From contig DBYX01000011.1 of assembly GCA_002311665.1 (NCBI GenBank), forward strand, positions 75,796-134,246: a stretch of 58,451 nt of DNA. Direction: 5' to 3'. The stretch comes from Lachnoclostridium sp. UBA1175. GTDB lineage: Bacteria; Bacillota; Clostridia; Lachnospirales; Lachnospiraceae. Below, piece after piece: positions 47,672 through 56,120 of this stretch (the first letter of the stretch is position 1; every line of letters begins with the position of its first letter). The position numbers and the translations under genes are program-made. The notes beneath the pieces are model-generated. The model was not told the origin of the DNA. It did not search any database and was given only the letters and a program-made list of their open reading frames with translations.

Positions 47672-50056
47672 TTACTCAATACCCTTCAGTGCCAGCGCCT
47701 TCGTCTGAAGTTCCTTCAGCTTGTAGTACACGCCCTTCTTGGCGAGCAGTTCCTCGTGCGTGCCTTCCTCCGCGATCTTGCCCTCGTCGATGACGATCAG
47801 GGTGTCCGCGTCACGAAGCGTCGAGAGGCGGTGCGCGATGGAGATCGTCGTGCGCCCCTTGATCAGCATATTGATGGACTGCTGGATCGCCTGCTCTGTC
47901 TCGGTGTCGACCGCCGCCGTCGCCTCGTCGAGGATGAGGATCTTCGGATTGGCGAGGATGGCTCGCGCAATGGATATACGCTGCCGCTCACCGCCCGAGA
48001 GCTCGCGCCCCGAGGAGCCGATGATCGTGTCATAGCCGTCCGGCATGCGGCAGATGAAGTCGTGCGCCGAAGCGAGCACCGCCGCCCGGATGATCTCCGC
48101 GCGGGAGGCATCCTTCTTCGCGTAGGCGATATTTTCCGCGACCGTACCCATAAACATATAGGTTTCCTGCGATACCATCGCGACATTGCCGCGCAGCGTC
48201 TTGAACGAAAGGTCCTTGAGGTTCACGCCATCGAGCGTGACCGTGCCCTCCTGCGGGTCATACAGACGCGAGATCAGGTTGACGATCGTGGTCTTGCCCG
48301 CGCCGGAACGTCCGACGATACCGAGCATATGGCCGCCCTCGACCTTCATATTGATGTTCTTGAGCACCGGCTTGTTCTTCTCGTAACCGAAGGTGACACC
48401 CTTCATCTCGATCGTTCCCTCGATCGTATCGAGTGATACGGCATCCTCCTTCTCCTGGATCTCCGGCACCGCGTCAATGATCTCGAACATACGCTGCGCG
48501 CTGTTCATGCAGTTCGTGAACCAGCGGAAGAAGAAGGACATAAAGTCCATCGGGCCGGTCATCTGGCCGACATAGCCGGCGAACGTGATCAGCACCGCGA
48601 AGTCGAACCGCTTCTGGATCAGGATCAGGTACGCACCCACGATGTACACCATCAGGGAGGCAAGATTTTCCGCGGCCGAGTACAGCGCGGAAAATTTGTT
48701 GTCATAGTTCATAACCGCGAGATCGGCGCTTCGCACCTTCTCGTTGGCCTTGTCGAACCGGCCGACCTCACTGCTCTCCTGACCGAACGCCTTGACGACG
48801 CGCGCCCCGCTTAAGTTGTCGTGGATCTTCGAGTTCAGCGATCTTGTGGCACGGTGCCTGCGGCCGTAGCGGTGCCACAGCCTCGGCAGCATTCTCCAGC
48901 TCACGAGGAACGTGATCGGCATGAACATCAGCGCCACGATCGCGAGCGGAACGCTCAGTTTAAACATCACCACCGCCATCGCGATGATGGAAAATACGTT
49001 GATCAAAAAGTACGGCAGTCCGTCGATGAAGAAGCCAGAAACCTCGTCCGAGTCGGACATAACGCGGGTCATCAGCGATCCGGTCTGCTTGCTCGTGAAG
49101 AAGTTGATCGAGAGCTTGCCCATCGCACCGAACACGTCGTTGCGCATCGTCTTGACGACTCTCGGCACGATCTTCGCGGTCATCACGCCCTGGATGATAC
49201 CGACCAGCTGCATAGTGACCTTCGTCATCACCATCGTAAGTACGATCAGCAGCAGGATCGTCACATAGCGGTTGCCCTCGATCGAGAGGAATGAGAGAAA
49301 CTTCTCATCCTTGCCGAGCACCTTGCGGTACAGCACGACACCGTTTAAGTACGGCCATACGATGTTGAGTGCCGCCGTCGCCAGGTAGCACAGGAACATC
49401 ACCAGGATGCGCCACTTGTACGGCTTCAGGTAGGCGATCGTTCTGCGGAAGATCGACTTCTTGTTCATACATTTCGGGCACACCTTGCGGTCGGGATTCG
49501 GGTACATCGTGCCGCATGTCGGGCAGTAGTCCTCCTCCTCATCGTCCTTGAGCATGTCCTCGTCAATCTCCTTGCCTTCGGCAAGCTTCTCGCAGATGCG
49601 CTCGACCTTCGTCGCGCTTCCCATACAATGGTTGGAAACGGCCGCTACGGTCTCCGCCTCTCCTTCCGCCTCCGGATCGTTCTTATCCTTGTGGACGAGG
49701 ATCAGGAAGCCGCCGCTCACCGAGCGCTCGATGTACGTGTTCTTCACATCCGAGATGTCATACTCCGCGAAATTCCACTCGCGGTTGCGGTCCGAAGCGC
49801 GCGTCTTGCGCGTCTCCATACCCTTAAAATAGTGAACTTCCCCCGCGAGCGGGTCGGCAGTCGCCGTGATGAGACGCGTCTTCGTCACGATGATCCAGCC
49901 CGGCGTGAACTCACACGCCAGGTTCATATCCGTGCGGACGCTCACCAGCACATCCGACTCCGCGATCCCGCGGTCGCGAAGATCAATCTCAATCTCCTTC
50001 GGAAGCTTTCCGGCCGTCGTCTTCTCCGCCGAAATCTTCCGGTCTTTCTTACCCAT
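47672..50056 (-). CDS. ABC transporter, ATP-binding/permease, with N-terminal PH-like domain and zinc ribbon
   Basis: A 794-residue half-transporter related in design to the one at 44823-47036. The N-terminal domain (about 20-165, GWIIVTKTRLITATADP) is longer and includes a Glu-rich stretch (EEEDY) before the zinc ribbon CPTCGTMYPNPDRKVCPKC. Six membrane helices follow, then Walker A GIVGRSGAGKTT, Q-loop VAMVSQETYMFMGT, signature LSGGERQRISIARA and ILILDEATAAVD. Both ATP sites look complete in the pair. I chose ATG 50056 (GAGGG upstream) over 50080. First gene of the three-gene operon; no clear promoter was seen in the 158-bp gap upstream. Confidence 0.9.
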   Translation of the reverse strand: MGKKDRKISAEKTTAGKLPKEIEIDLRDRGIAESDVLVSVRTDMNLACEFTPGWIIVTKTRLITATADPLAGEVHYFKGMETRKTRASDRNREWNFAEYDISDVKNTYIERSVSGGFLILVHKDKNDPEAEGEAETVAAVSNHCMGSATKVERICEKLAEGKEIDEDMLKDDEEEDYCPTCGTMYPNPDRKVCPKCMNKKSIFRRTIAYLKPYKWRILVMFLCYLATAALNIVWPYLNGVVLYRKVLGKDEKFLSFLSIEGNRYVTILLLIVLTMVMTKVTMQLVGIIQGVMTAKIVPRVVKTMRNDVFGAMGKLSINFFTSKQTGSLMTRVMSDSDEVSGFFIDGLPYFLINVFSIIAMAVVMFKLSVPLAIVALMFMPITFLVSWRMLPRLWHRYGRRHRATRSLNSKIHDNLSGARVVKAFGQESSEVGRFDKANEKVRSADLAVMNYDNKFSALYSAAENLASLMVYIVGAYLILIQKRFDFAVLITFAGYVGQMTGPMDFMSFFFRWFTNCMNSAQRMFEIIDAVPEIQEKEDAVSLDTIEGTIEMKGVTFGYEKNKPVLKNINMKVEGGHMLGIVGRSGAGKTTIVNLISRLYDPQEGTVTLDGVNLKDLSFKTLRGNVAMVSQETYMFMGTVAENIAYAKKDASRAEIIRAAVLASAHDFICRMPDGYDTIIGSSGRELSGGERQRISIARAILANPKILILDEATAAVDTETEQAIQQSINMLIKGRTTISIAHRLSTLRDADTLIVIDEGKIAEEGTHEELLAKKGVYYKLKELQTKALALKGIE

Positions 50057-50143
50057 GGTACCCTCATTTCTCTGCCGCAAGGGCAGGTAAAACTCCCGCT
50101 TACAATCGTCTCCGCCGTCTCATTCCGCCCTACAGACGACAAA

Positions 50144-50167
50144 CGGCACGGCGAAACCGCCGTGCCG
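50144..50167 (-). terminator. Probable terminator of lysA
   Basis: CGGCACGGCG-AAAC-CGCCGTGCCG, a 10-bp perfect stem with TTTGTCGTC after it on the minus strand. The T-run is short. About 50 bp after the lysA stop. Confidence 0.7.
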
Positions 50168-50214
50168 ATATCTGCACAATTCCCATTGACCGCCGTACGC
50201 TGACGCGTGGCCGA

Positions 50215-51480
50215 TCAATAATGTCCTTTCATGATGTCACCGAAATCAAATGTCGCGAAATAATCCGCAGGCGTTTCCGCCCTTCGGATCCGCTGTACCG
50301 ACCCGTCGGGTCGCAGCAGCAATTCCGCCGATTTCAGCTTACCGTTGTAATTGTACCCCATGGCGAAGCCGTGGGCACCGGTATCATGTATGAACAGGTA
50401 ATCGCCGATATCGATTTTCGGCAGTTTGCGGTCGATTGCAAACTTGTCGTTATTCTCACACAAAGAACCTACCACATCGTAGGTGTGATCACACGGCTCA
50501 TTCTCCTTCCCCAAAACCGTGATGTGATGATACGCCCCGTACATAGCCGGACGCATCAGGTTGACGGCGCAGGCATCCACGCCGATGTACTCCTTGTAAA
50601 TGTGCTTCTCGTGGATTGCTTTGACCACGAGTCCCCCGTAAGGCGCAAGCATAAAACGACCAAGCTCGGTGTAGATGGCAACATCATCCATACCGGCCGG
50701 CACCAACACTTCCTCATAAACTTCCTTAACGCCGCGTCCGACTGCAGCGATATCCACCGCCTCCTGCTCCGGACGGTACGGAATGCCGATTCCGCCGGAA
50801 AGGTTGACAAATGCGATATGTGCGCCGGTCTCCCGCTTCAACTCCACGGCAAGCTCAAAGAGCGTCCGCGCGAGTGTCGGGTAGTAATTGCCCGCGGTCG
50901 TATTGCTCACAAGGAACGAATGCACGCCGAAGTGCTTCACGCCGAGTGCCTGAAGCTCACGGAACGCCTGGATAAGCTGCTCTTTCGTGCAGCCGTACTT
51001 GGCGTCTCCCGGATTATCCATAATCCCGTTGCCGAGTTCGTAGACTCCGCCCGGATTGTACCGCATGCAGACAGTCTCCGGGATGCCGCACTCCTCCTTA
51101 AGGAACGGAATATGCGTGATATCGTCAAGGTTGATGTATGCGCCGAGTTCGCGCGCCTTGGTATACTCGCCGAAAGGTGTCTCATTGGACGAGAACATAA
51201 TATCCCCCTCGCCCATGCCCGCCGCGTCGGCAAGGCACAATTCGGTGAAGGAAGAGCAGTCTGCTCCGCAGCCTTCTTCCTTGAGTATCTGCAAAATATA
51301 CGGATTGGGAGTAGCTTTAACGGCAAAAAATTCCTTATAACCCGGATTCCACGCAAACGCCTTCTGCAACTCGCGGGCATTGCGGCGGATCGCAGCTTCG
51401 TCATAGATATGGAAAGGCGTAGGATACGTCTTCGCGATCTCTTCGACTTGCTGTGCGGTTATAAACGGTTTCTTGCTCAT
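50215..51480 (-). CDS. lysA: Diaminopimelate decarboxylase
   Basis: PLP enzyme for the last step of lysine synthesis (meso-diaminopimelate to lysine). The 421-residue fold-type III protein has the PLP Lys in FFAVKATPNPYIL, the phosphate-binding GGIGIPY, ELGRF (EPGR in most members, so Pro is replaced by Leu), the substrate-binding MRPAMYGAYH, active-site Cys in GSLCENNDKF, and GAHGFAMGYNYN at the C-terminus. The family signature positions fit DAP decarboxylase better than ornithine or arginine decarboxylases, with a little uncertainty. ATG 51480 has AAAGGAG upstream; the in-frame ATG at 51519 is less likely. Own promoter at 51532-51560, no riboswitch seen in the short leader. Confidence 0.88.
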   Translation of the reverse strand: MSKKPFITAQQVEEIAKTYPTPFHIYDEAAIRRNARELQKAFAWNPGYKEFFAVKATPNPYILQILKEEGCGADCSSFTELCLADAAGMGEGDIMFSSNETPFGEYTKARELGAYINLDDITHIPFLKEECGIPETVCMRYNPGGVYELGNGIMDNPGDAKYGCTKEQLIQAFRELQALGVKHFGVHSFLVSNTTAGNYYPTLARTLFELAVELKRETGAHIAFVNLSGGIGIPYRPEQEAVDIAAVGRGVKEVYEEVLVPAGMDDVAIYTELGRFMLAPYGGLVVKAIHEKHIYKEYIGVDACAVNLMRPAMYGAYHHITVLGKENEPCDHTYDVVGSLCENNDKFAIDRKLPKIDIGDYLFIHDTGAHGFAMGYNYNGKLKSAELLLRPDGSVQRIRRAETPADYFATFDFGDIMKGHY

Positions 51481-51531
51481 TGTCAGCTCTCCTTTCTTCG
51501 TTATTTTGTTTTCGGGCACGAAACTTTTTGC

Positions 51532-51560
51532 ATTATAACACCATATCTACCAATTGACAA
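51532..51560 (-). promoter_or_regulatory. Promoter of lysA
   Basis: On the minus strand, -35 TTGTCA (51555-51560), 17-base spacer, -10 TATAAT (51532-51537), with TG one base before the -10 (extended -10). Leader about 45 nt. Confidence 0.85.
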
Positions 51561-51600
51561 TGGATAATTTGAAAAATAAATGGTTTATTTTCCACAAAGG

Positions 51601-51622
51601 AAAAGAGCCCCGCAGGGCTCCC
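51601..51622 (-). terminator. Terminator of the 1,406-residue surface protein gene
   Basis: GAGCCC-TGCG-GGGCTC on the minus strand followed by TTTTCC, about 55 bp after the stop. Confidence 0.85.
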
Positions 51623-51674
51623 TTCCGGTCATTCGAAAAATGTTTGTTTTCCCCCGTGTTTTGCGGGCTCAATC

Positions 51675-54600
51675 TCATCTCGCACCGCGCATTCTGCGAG
51701 TTGCATAAACACCGCCTGCAGCACCCGCGGACATCATCGCCAGGATCGCCCAGATCCACAGGTTTCCGGTGTCGCCGGTGTTGGCCGACGGCTCCTTCTC
51801 CTCCTTCGCCGGTTCCGGTGCGGGCTCCGGCGTTGTCTCAGGTTCCTTCGTAGGTTCGGGCTCCTTTGCGGGTTCGGGTTCCTCAGCCTCCTTCGCGGCT
51901 TCCTTGACAATGAGCTCGAAGGAAACCTCTCCGTCGTCGAAGACAACCGTGATCCGATGCGTGCCGATGCCGAGACTTTCGATCGCCTCCTTCTTCAGCT
52001 TGATCTCCGTGCAACCCTCGCCCGCTTCATAGAGACTCTTATCCATCTCTCCGCTCTTGCTCTTCACGCAGACGAAATGGTCGTAGCAGGAGTCGTCATC
52101 CGGCGAACGATGAACCTTCATCGCGCCGGGAGCTCCGTTCTCATCCGTCTCCAGTTTCTCCGGATTGGTCGTGTACGTCACCTTCTCATACACCGGCTCG
52201 AACGTCCAGTTCTTGCCGTCATCACCTTCGGACACCTTCTTCCATCCGACAAACTCAAACGTGTCCCCGCCCTCCTTGTAATTCTTCGTGGGCTGCTTCA
52301 TGTCGGGATCCTTGTCCGGTGTCGTCGGCTCCTCGCCCTTCTTGACCGTCTTGCGTCCGAGTTCCGTTCCGTCGCGGTCCTTCCAAATGTAGGTGTATTC
52401 GATCTTCTTGACTTCAAAGTCCGGCGTGTACATGATCGTCTTGCCGTTCTCCTTCGCCATCCAGGTGTTTTTAAACGTATAGGTGTTATTCTCGTCGTCC
52501 GCCTTGGTCGGCGTCTTGTCCGTGGTCGGCTCCTTCTCGCCCTCCACGTACATCTTCCGATCGAGTTCGCTTCCGTCGCCGTCCAGCCAGATCACGGTCT
52601 TGACCGCCTTGATCGTGTACCCGATGGAAGCGGTTACCGCATTCTCTCCCGTGCCGATCGTCAGCTTCGCCGTGTATGTTCCGGCCTCCGACGGAGCGCC
52701 GTCCAGCTTCTTGGTCCCGCTGTAGTACTCGATATCCTTGTCGCTCAGCTGCAGACCGGTCAGAGCGTTGAACTCCTCGAGGTTGTCGATGCTTGCCGCC
52801 GGGCTGTTGGTATCATTTTCCGCAGTCTTCTTCGGCTTCACCAGCGTGAGCGTCGCGCTCTTCGCGGGGATCAAGCATCCGTCCTCCGTGCATCCCGCAA
52901 CGATGGTCGTGCCGTCGTCCGCCAGCGTGAACCCGTAGCTGTGCTCGTGCGTAGTCGGGAAGACCATCTTTCGGAAAATGCTTCCGTCCGCGCTCTTCGG
53001 CACTGCAGGACTCTCCGTCGCCTCGATGTAGGTCACGCCGTTCGCACCCTCTATGTCGGTCCATGCGGAACCGTCGATGTCATTTTGCAGCTTGCCGTCG
53101 ACCGCCGCCTTACCGCCTATGATCGTGACGTTGCCGCCCTGCACGTACGTGTCGGCCGCCTGGATTCCGTATGTCATACCGGTAACACTGATCGTTCCGC
53201 TTTGGAACACAATGTCGCCCGGAGTATAGATGGCGTCATAAGCCACCTCATACTCGTCGGAGCTGTTTATGAGCGCTTCTCCTTCCTCAACGACGAGCTC
53301 TTCCGTCTCTTCCCCGGCGATCATCGTAAGCGTAGCATCCGCATCGCCCTTCCATGTGACTGCGACATCCTTCTTCGCGCTGCAGAAACCGTAGGCGCCG
53401 ATTTCTCCGCGGCTGACCCGGATCTCGTTGTTTCCCTTGTACACGATCGTCAACGGCTTAGTCCCCTCATAGAAGATCGCTGCCGTGACAAACAGGTCCT
53501 CATCCTCGATCATTCCGCCGTAGGAGATATCGTCGATACTCAGATCGGACAGCGTAAGCGTATTGCTTTCGGGATCATACTCGGCCTTTCCTTGGAACGA
53601 ATCCTCATTCGGATAGTCCTCAGCGTCGATCACCGGATTTCCGTCGGTGAATTGCTTGTAGCCGATCCACAGCGGATACTTCTCTCCCGTGAGCTCATAG
53701 GCAACCTCTGCCGTGGCCTCCTTCACTTCATCGCCCTCAAAATACCGAACCGTGATCTTAGCCTTGTAACATCCCGGATCGATCGGAGCCTCATTCAATG
53801 CGGTTTCTACTTCCTTGCCGTCGATTGTTTCCACAAGGTAATAAGTAATCGCATCGGCATTCAAGCTCTCAAGAGCCTCGTCATCCATAAGTCCGGTTGC
53901 CTTCATGTAGGCTTTAAACTTGTCGAGATTCTCAAGTGCAGCCTTATTGCTTGTTTCCCCGTCAGCTGCATTCGTGCGTTCAGGGGCCTTGATAACCAAT
54001 TCCGCACTTTCGGGATCCAGATCACATTCCGGCAAAGTGCAGGAGACCGTGATGGTATCATCTTTCCCTTCGCACTCGTAAGCATGTCCGTGGAACACTA
54101 CCTTGGGCCAGGGTCTCCCTGTTTCATCTATCAATTCTCTTCCGGTTTCACTTACACCGATCATTGCGGGGTCGCCGGTTCCCGCCGAATTTTGCCAGCC
54201 TCTTCCGACAATACTGTTCACGACGTCTCCGGAAACTGCCGAGCCTCTGTACTTTTCGCCGCTGTATGCGACCGCATTGAAAACACCGCCGTTTATGGAA
54301 ATGTCCCCGAAACACTCCAAGCCGTGAGTTCCGTAGCCTACCAGCTCAGGATTCAAAGAGTCGGCTGCTTCAACACCATATGCTTTCGCCGTTACGATTC
54401 CTCCGTTAAGCTGAAGATCGCCGTAAATGTGAATGCCCAGATTTTGGCTCTGATCGTTCGTACCACTGCCGCCCTGTCCGATCAGTTTTCCGCCGTTAAC
54501 AGTTATCAAACCTTCCCAATCTATACCCCGGCTAAACTGGTCGGCACGCCCCCCTTCGCCGCTCACACCTCCCAGCGCGTTTACTTCGATGCACAGATCG

Positions 54601-55895
54601 GTTTTCGTTACGTGTATCCCGAAACTGTCAAACTCGGAAATTCCGCCTTTTCCGTCAATCATGCCGCTTTCTTTGACAATAACACTATTATTTTCCTCTT
54701 TACCGCTGTACTTTCTGATCCTCAAACCATAACTGCTTCCGTTTTGACCGGTTGTTCCGCCACATGCTGTCAGTTTACCGGTTCCGCCGATTATTATATC
54801 CTCTCCTTCTTCATTCATGATGCCGACTCCGAAACTTTCTCCGACGGATTCGCCTCCGATGCCCTTGATCTCACCGCTCTTCATCGTGATCGTTCCGAGG
54901 CAGTAAACCCCATAACTGTCCGAGGTTCGTGCCCGCGTTAATATTGCTGCTTTCTCATCCGGATCCGTGTCATCTCCGATTGTCGGAACCGAAGTATCGT
55001 TGCCAACTCCCGTCAACTTACCGCTGCCTTCGCGGGCAGAAATACTGCCGCCACACCTGACTCCGTAGTTGCAGACTGCATAATCTTTGCTCAACGTCTT
55101 GTACGCGGTTCCCGTCAGGGAGCCGCCGAATATGGTAATGTCTTTTTTGCAGTTAACGCCGTAAGTGGTATATGAAACACTGTCCGTCTTAACTTCTTCC
55201 GCGCTCAGCGCATTTGCTTCTACTGTACCGCTTTTCATAACCAACGGACAATCCGCGAATATACCGCAGGCTATCGGCTTTGCAGTCTTATTAAACTCAC
55301 TGTGCCCCCCGCTTACCTGCAGGCTGGCATTCTCACAGTCCTCAGCTGTAGATATGGTAACGCTCTTCACATTCTCAGAACAGAAAAGACCGCACTCATA
55401 TTTCTCAGCCGTTATCTTGCTTTCGCCCTTCAGCACAATCTCCAGATCTCCGTCGCAATCGCATATGATTGCTGCGCCGGTTATACCATCATTGTGATAG
55501 TTTGAAAGAACCCTTATTGTTGCGAGATCCTCACGGGCAAACACCTCCCCGGCTCCGTTGCTCATAAAATTATCCAGAGTAAGTGTGTACTTAGTCGTCG
55601 CTCCCGTATCATCAACCACCAACTTTGCGGTTCCATCAAATTTTTTGTTTTCGGTGTTGTCCGCCGAATCAATCTCCATATTCCCATCAGGGTATGCACG
55701 ATTCGGAGAAGAAAACACTACTCCCCCAATCCAAATATGGAATCCCCAACTCTCCTCTAAATATGACTGCTGTCCCTCTTCCGGATCCGCCTTCGCCTTC
55801 CGCAATTCGCTCATACCGCTCAGAATGCCTGTGATCATCGACAGACAGAGCGCCACCGCCAAAACCGCTTTTCTCCAACATTTTCTTCCGAACAT
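51675..55895 (-). CDS. Large cell-wall-anchored surface protein with sortase-type signal
   Basis: A 1,406-residue exported protein. Signal peptide at 1-36 (KAVLAVALCLSMITGILSG...KAKA). Two related beta-rich modules (about 45-600 and 740-1010) share the frame W(I)G...YTLTLDN or NTLTLSDL, then IVLKGES or IVYKGNN, then a run of short Gly-rich strands suggesting a beta-helix. Ig- or bacterial-repeat-like modules follow, including two copies of YxWKDxDGTELGRK-type (about 1150-1270). The C-terminus has a Pro/Glu linker (PEPAKEPEPTKEPET), the motif PSANTGD, a hydrophobic helix (LWIWAILAMMSAGAAGG) and Arg-rich tail: a sortase signal of non-standard form. The first half of the gene is clearly more AT-rich than the second. 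Confidence 0.85.
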   Translation of the reverse strand: MFGRKCWRKAVLAVALCLSMITGILSGMSELRKAKADPEEGQQSYLEESWGFHIWIGGVVFSSPNRAYPDGNMEIDSADNTENKKFDGTAKLVVDDTGATTKYTLTLDNFMSNGAGEVFAREDLATIRVLSNYHNDGITGAAIICDCDGDLEIVLKGESKITAEKYECGLFCSENVKSVTISTAEDCENASLQVSGGHSEFNKTAKPIACGIFADCPLVMKSGTVEANALSAEEVKTDSVSYTTYGVNCKKDITIFGGSLTGTAYKTLSKDYAVCNYGVRCGGSISAREGSGKLTGVGNDTSVPTIGDDTDPDEKAAILTRARTSDSYGVYCLGTITMKSGEIKGIGGESVGESFGVGIMNEEGEDIIIGGTGKLTACGGTTGQNGSSYGLRIRKYSGKEENNSVIVKESGMIDGKGGISEFDSFGIHVTKTDLCIEVNALGGVSGEGGRADQFSRGIDWEGLITVNGGKLIGQGGSGTNDQSQNLGIHIYGDLQLNGGIVTAKAYGVEAADSLNPELVGYGTHGLECFGDISINGGVFNAVAYSGEKYRGSAVSGDVVNSIVGRGWQNSAGTGDPAMIGVSETGRELIDETGRPWPKVVFHGHAYECEGKDDTITVSCTLPECDLDPESAELVIKAPERTNAADGETSNKAALENLDKFKAYMKATGLMDDEALESLNADAITYYLVETIDGKEVETALNEAPIDPGCYKAKITVRYFEGDEVKEATAEVAYELTGEKYPLWIGYKQFTDGNPVIDAEDYPNEDSFQGKAEYDPESNTLTLSDLSIDDISYGGMIEDEDLFVTAAIFYEGTKPLTIVYKGNNEIRVSRGEIGAYGFCSAKKDVAVTWKGDADATLTMIAGEETEELVVEEGEALINSSDEYEVAYDAIYTPGDIVFQSGTISVTGMTYGIQAADTYVQGGNVTIIGGKAAVDGKLQNDIDGSAWTDIEGANGVTYIEATESPAVPKSADGSIFRKMVFPTTHEHSYGFTLADDGTTIVAGCTEDGCLIPAKSATLTLVKPKKTAENDTNSPAASIDNLEEFNALTGLQLSDKDIEYYSGTKKLDGAPSEAGTYTAKLTIGTGENAVTASIGYTIKAVKTVIWLDGDGSELDRKMYVEGEKEPTTDKTPTKADDENNTYTFKNTWMAKENGKTIMYTPDFEVKKIEYTYIWKDRDGTELGRKTVKKGEEPTTPDKDPDMKQPTKNYKEGGDTFEFVGWKKVSEGDDGKNWTFEPVYEKVTYTTNPEKLETDENGAPGAMKVHRSPDDDSCYDHFVCVKSKSGEMDKSLYEAGEGCTEIKLKKEAIESLGIGTHRITVVFDDGEVSFELIVKEAAKEAEEPEPAKEPEPTKEPETTPEPAPEPAKEEKEPSANTGDTGNLWIWAILAMMSAGAAGGVYATRRMRGAR

Positions 55896-56120
55896 TTTTC
55901 ATTCCTCCGGCATAATATATCGTGTTATATACAATGCGGGTGTCACCCCATGACACTACAGAATCATGGTATCATAAAGCCTTGCGATAATCAATAACCA
56001 ACTGTGTAAAGAATGATTTGTTTGCTTGCAAGAAAAACCTAAATGTGGTATAGTATCGAAGACGCAGACACAACATAATGGCACGTGCGCACGAGAGCGC
56101 CGGCCGGAGGAAGGTATCGC
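55896..56120. other. Divergent intergenic region between surface protein and topoisomerase genes
   Basis: 225 bp, AT-rich. It contains a short palindrome GTGTCA-CCCCA-TGACAC (55940-55956) in the surface-protein leader and the topoisomerase promoter at 56026-56054. A minus-strand promoter for the surface protein is not convincing (TTGATT-17-TACCAT near 55965-55995 is the best I see). Confidence 0.5.
56026..56054 (+). promoter_or_regulatory. Promoter of the topoisomerase operon
   Basis: -35 TTGCAA (56026-56031), 17-base spacer, -10 TATAGT (56049-56054) with extended TGG directly before it. About 60 nt of leader to the start codon. Confidence 0.8.

Noticed and set aside
51481..51600. Lysine riboswitch or T-box before lysA
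   Set aside because: The promoter leaves a leader of only about 45 nt, too short for either element, and no T-box or lysine-element core is visible.
51957..54941. 994-codon open frame on the plus strand, antisense to the large surface protein
   Set aside because: The minus-strand protein has a signal peptide, internal repeats and a sorting signal; the antisense product is Arg/Leu/His-rich without domains, a common effect in GC-rich genes.
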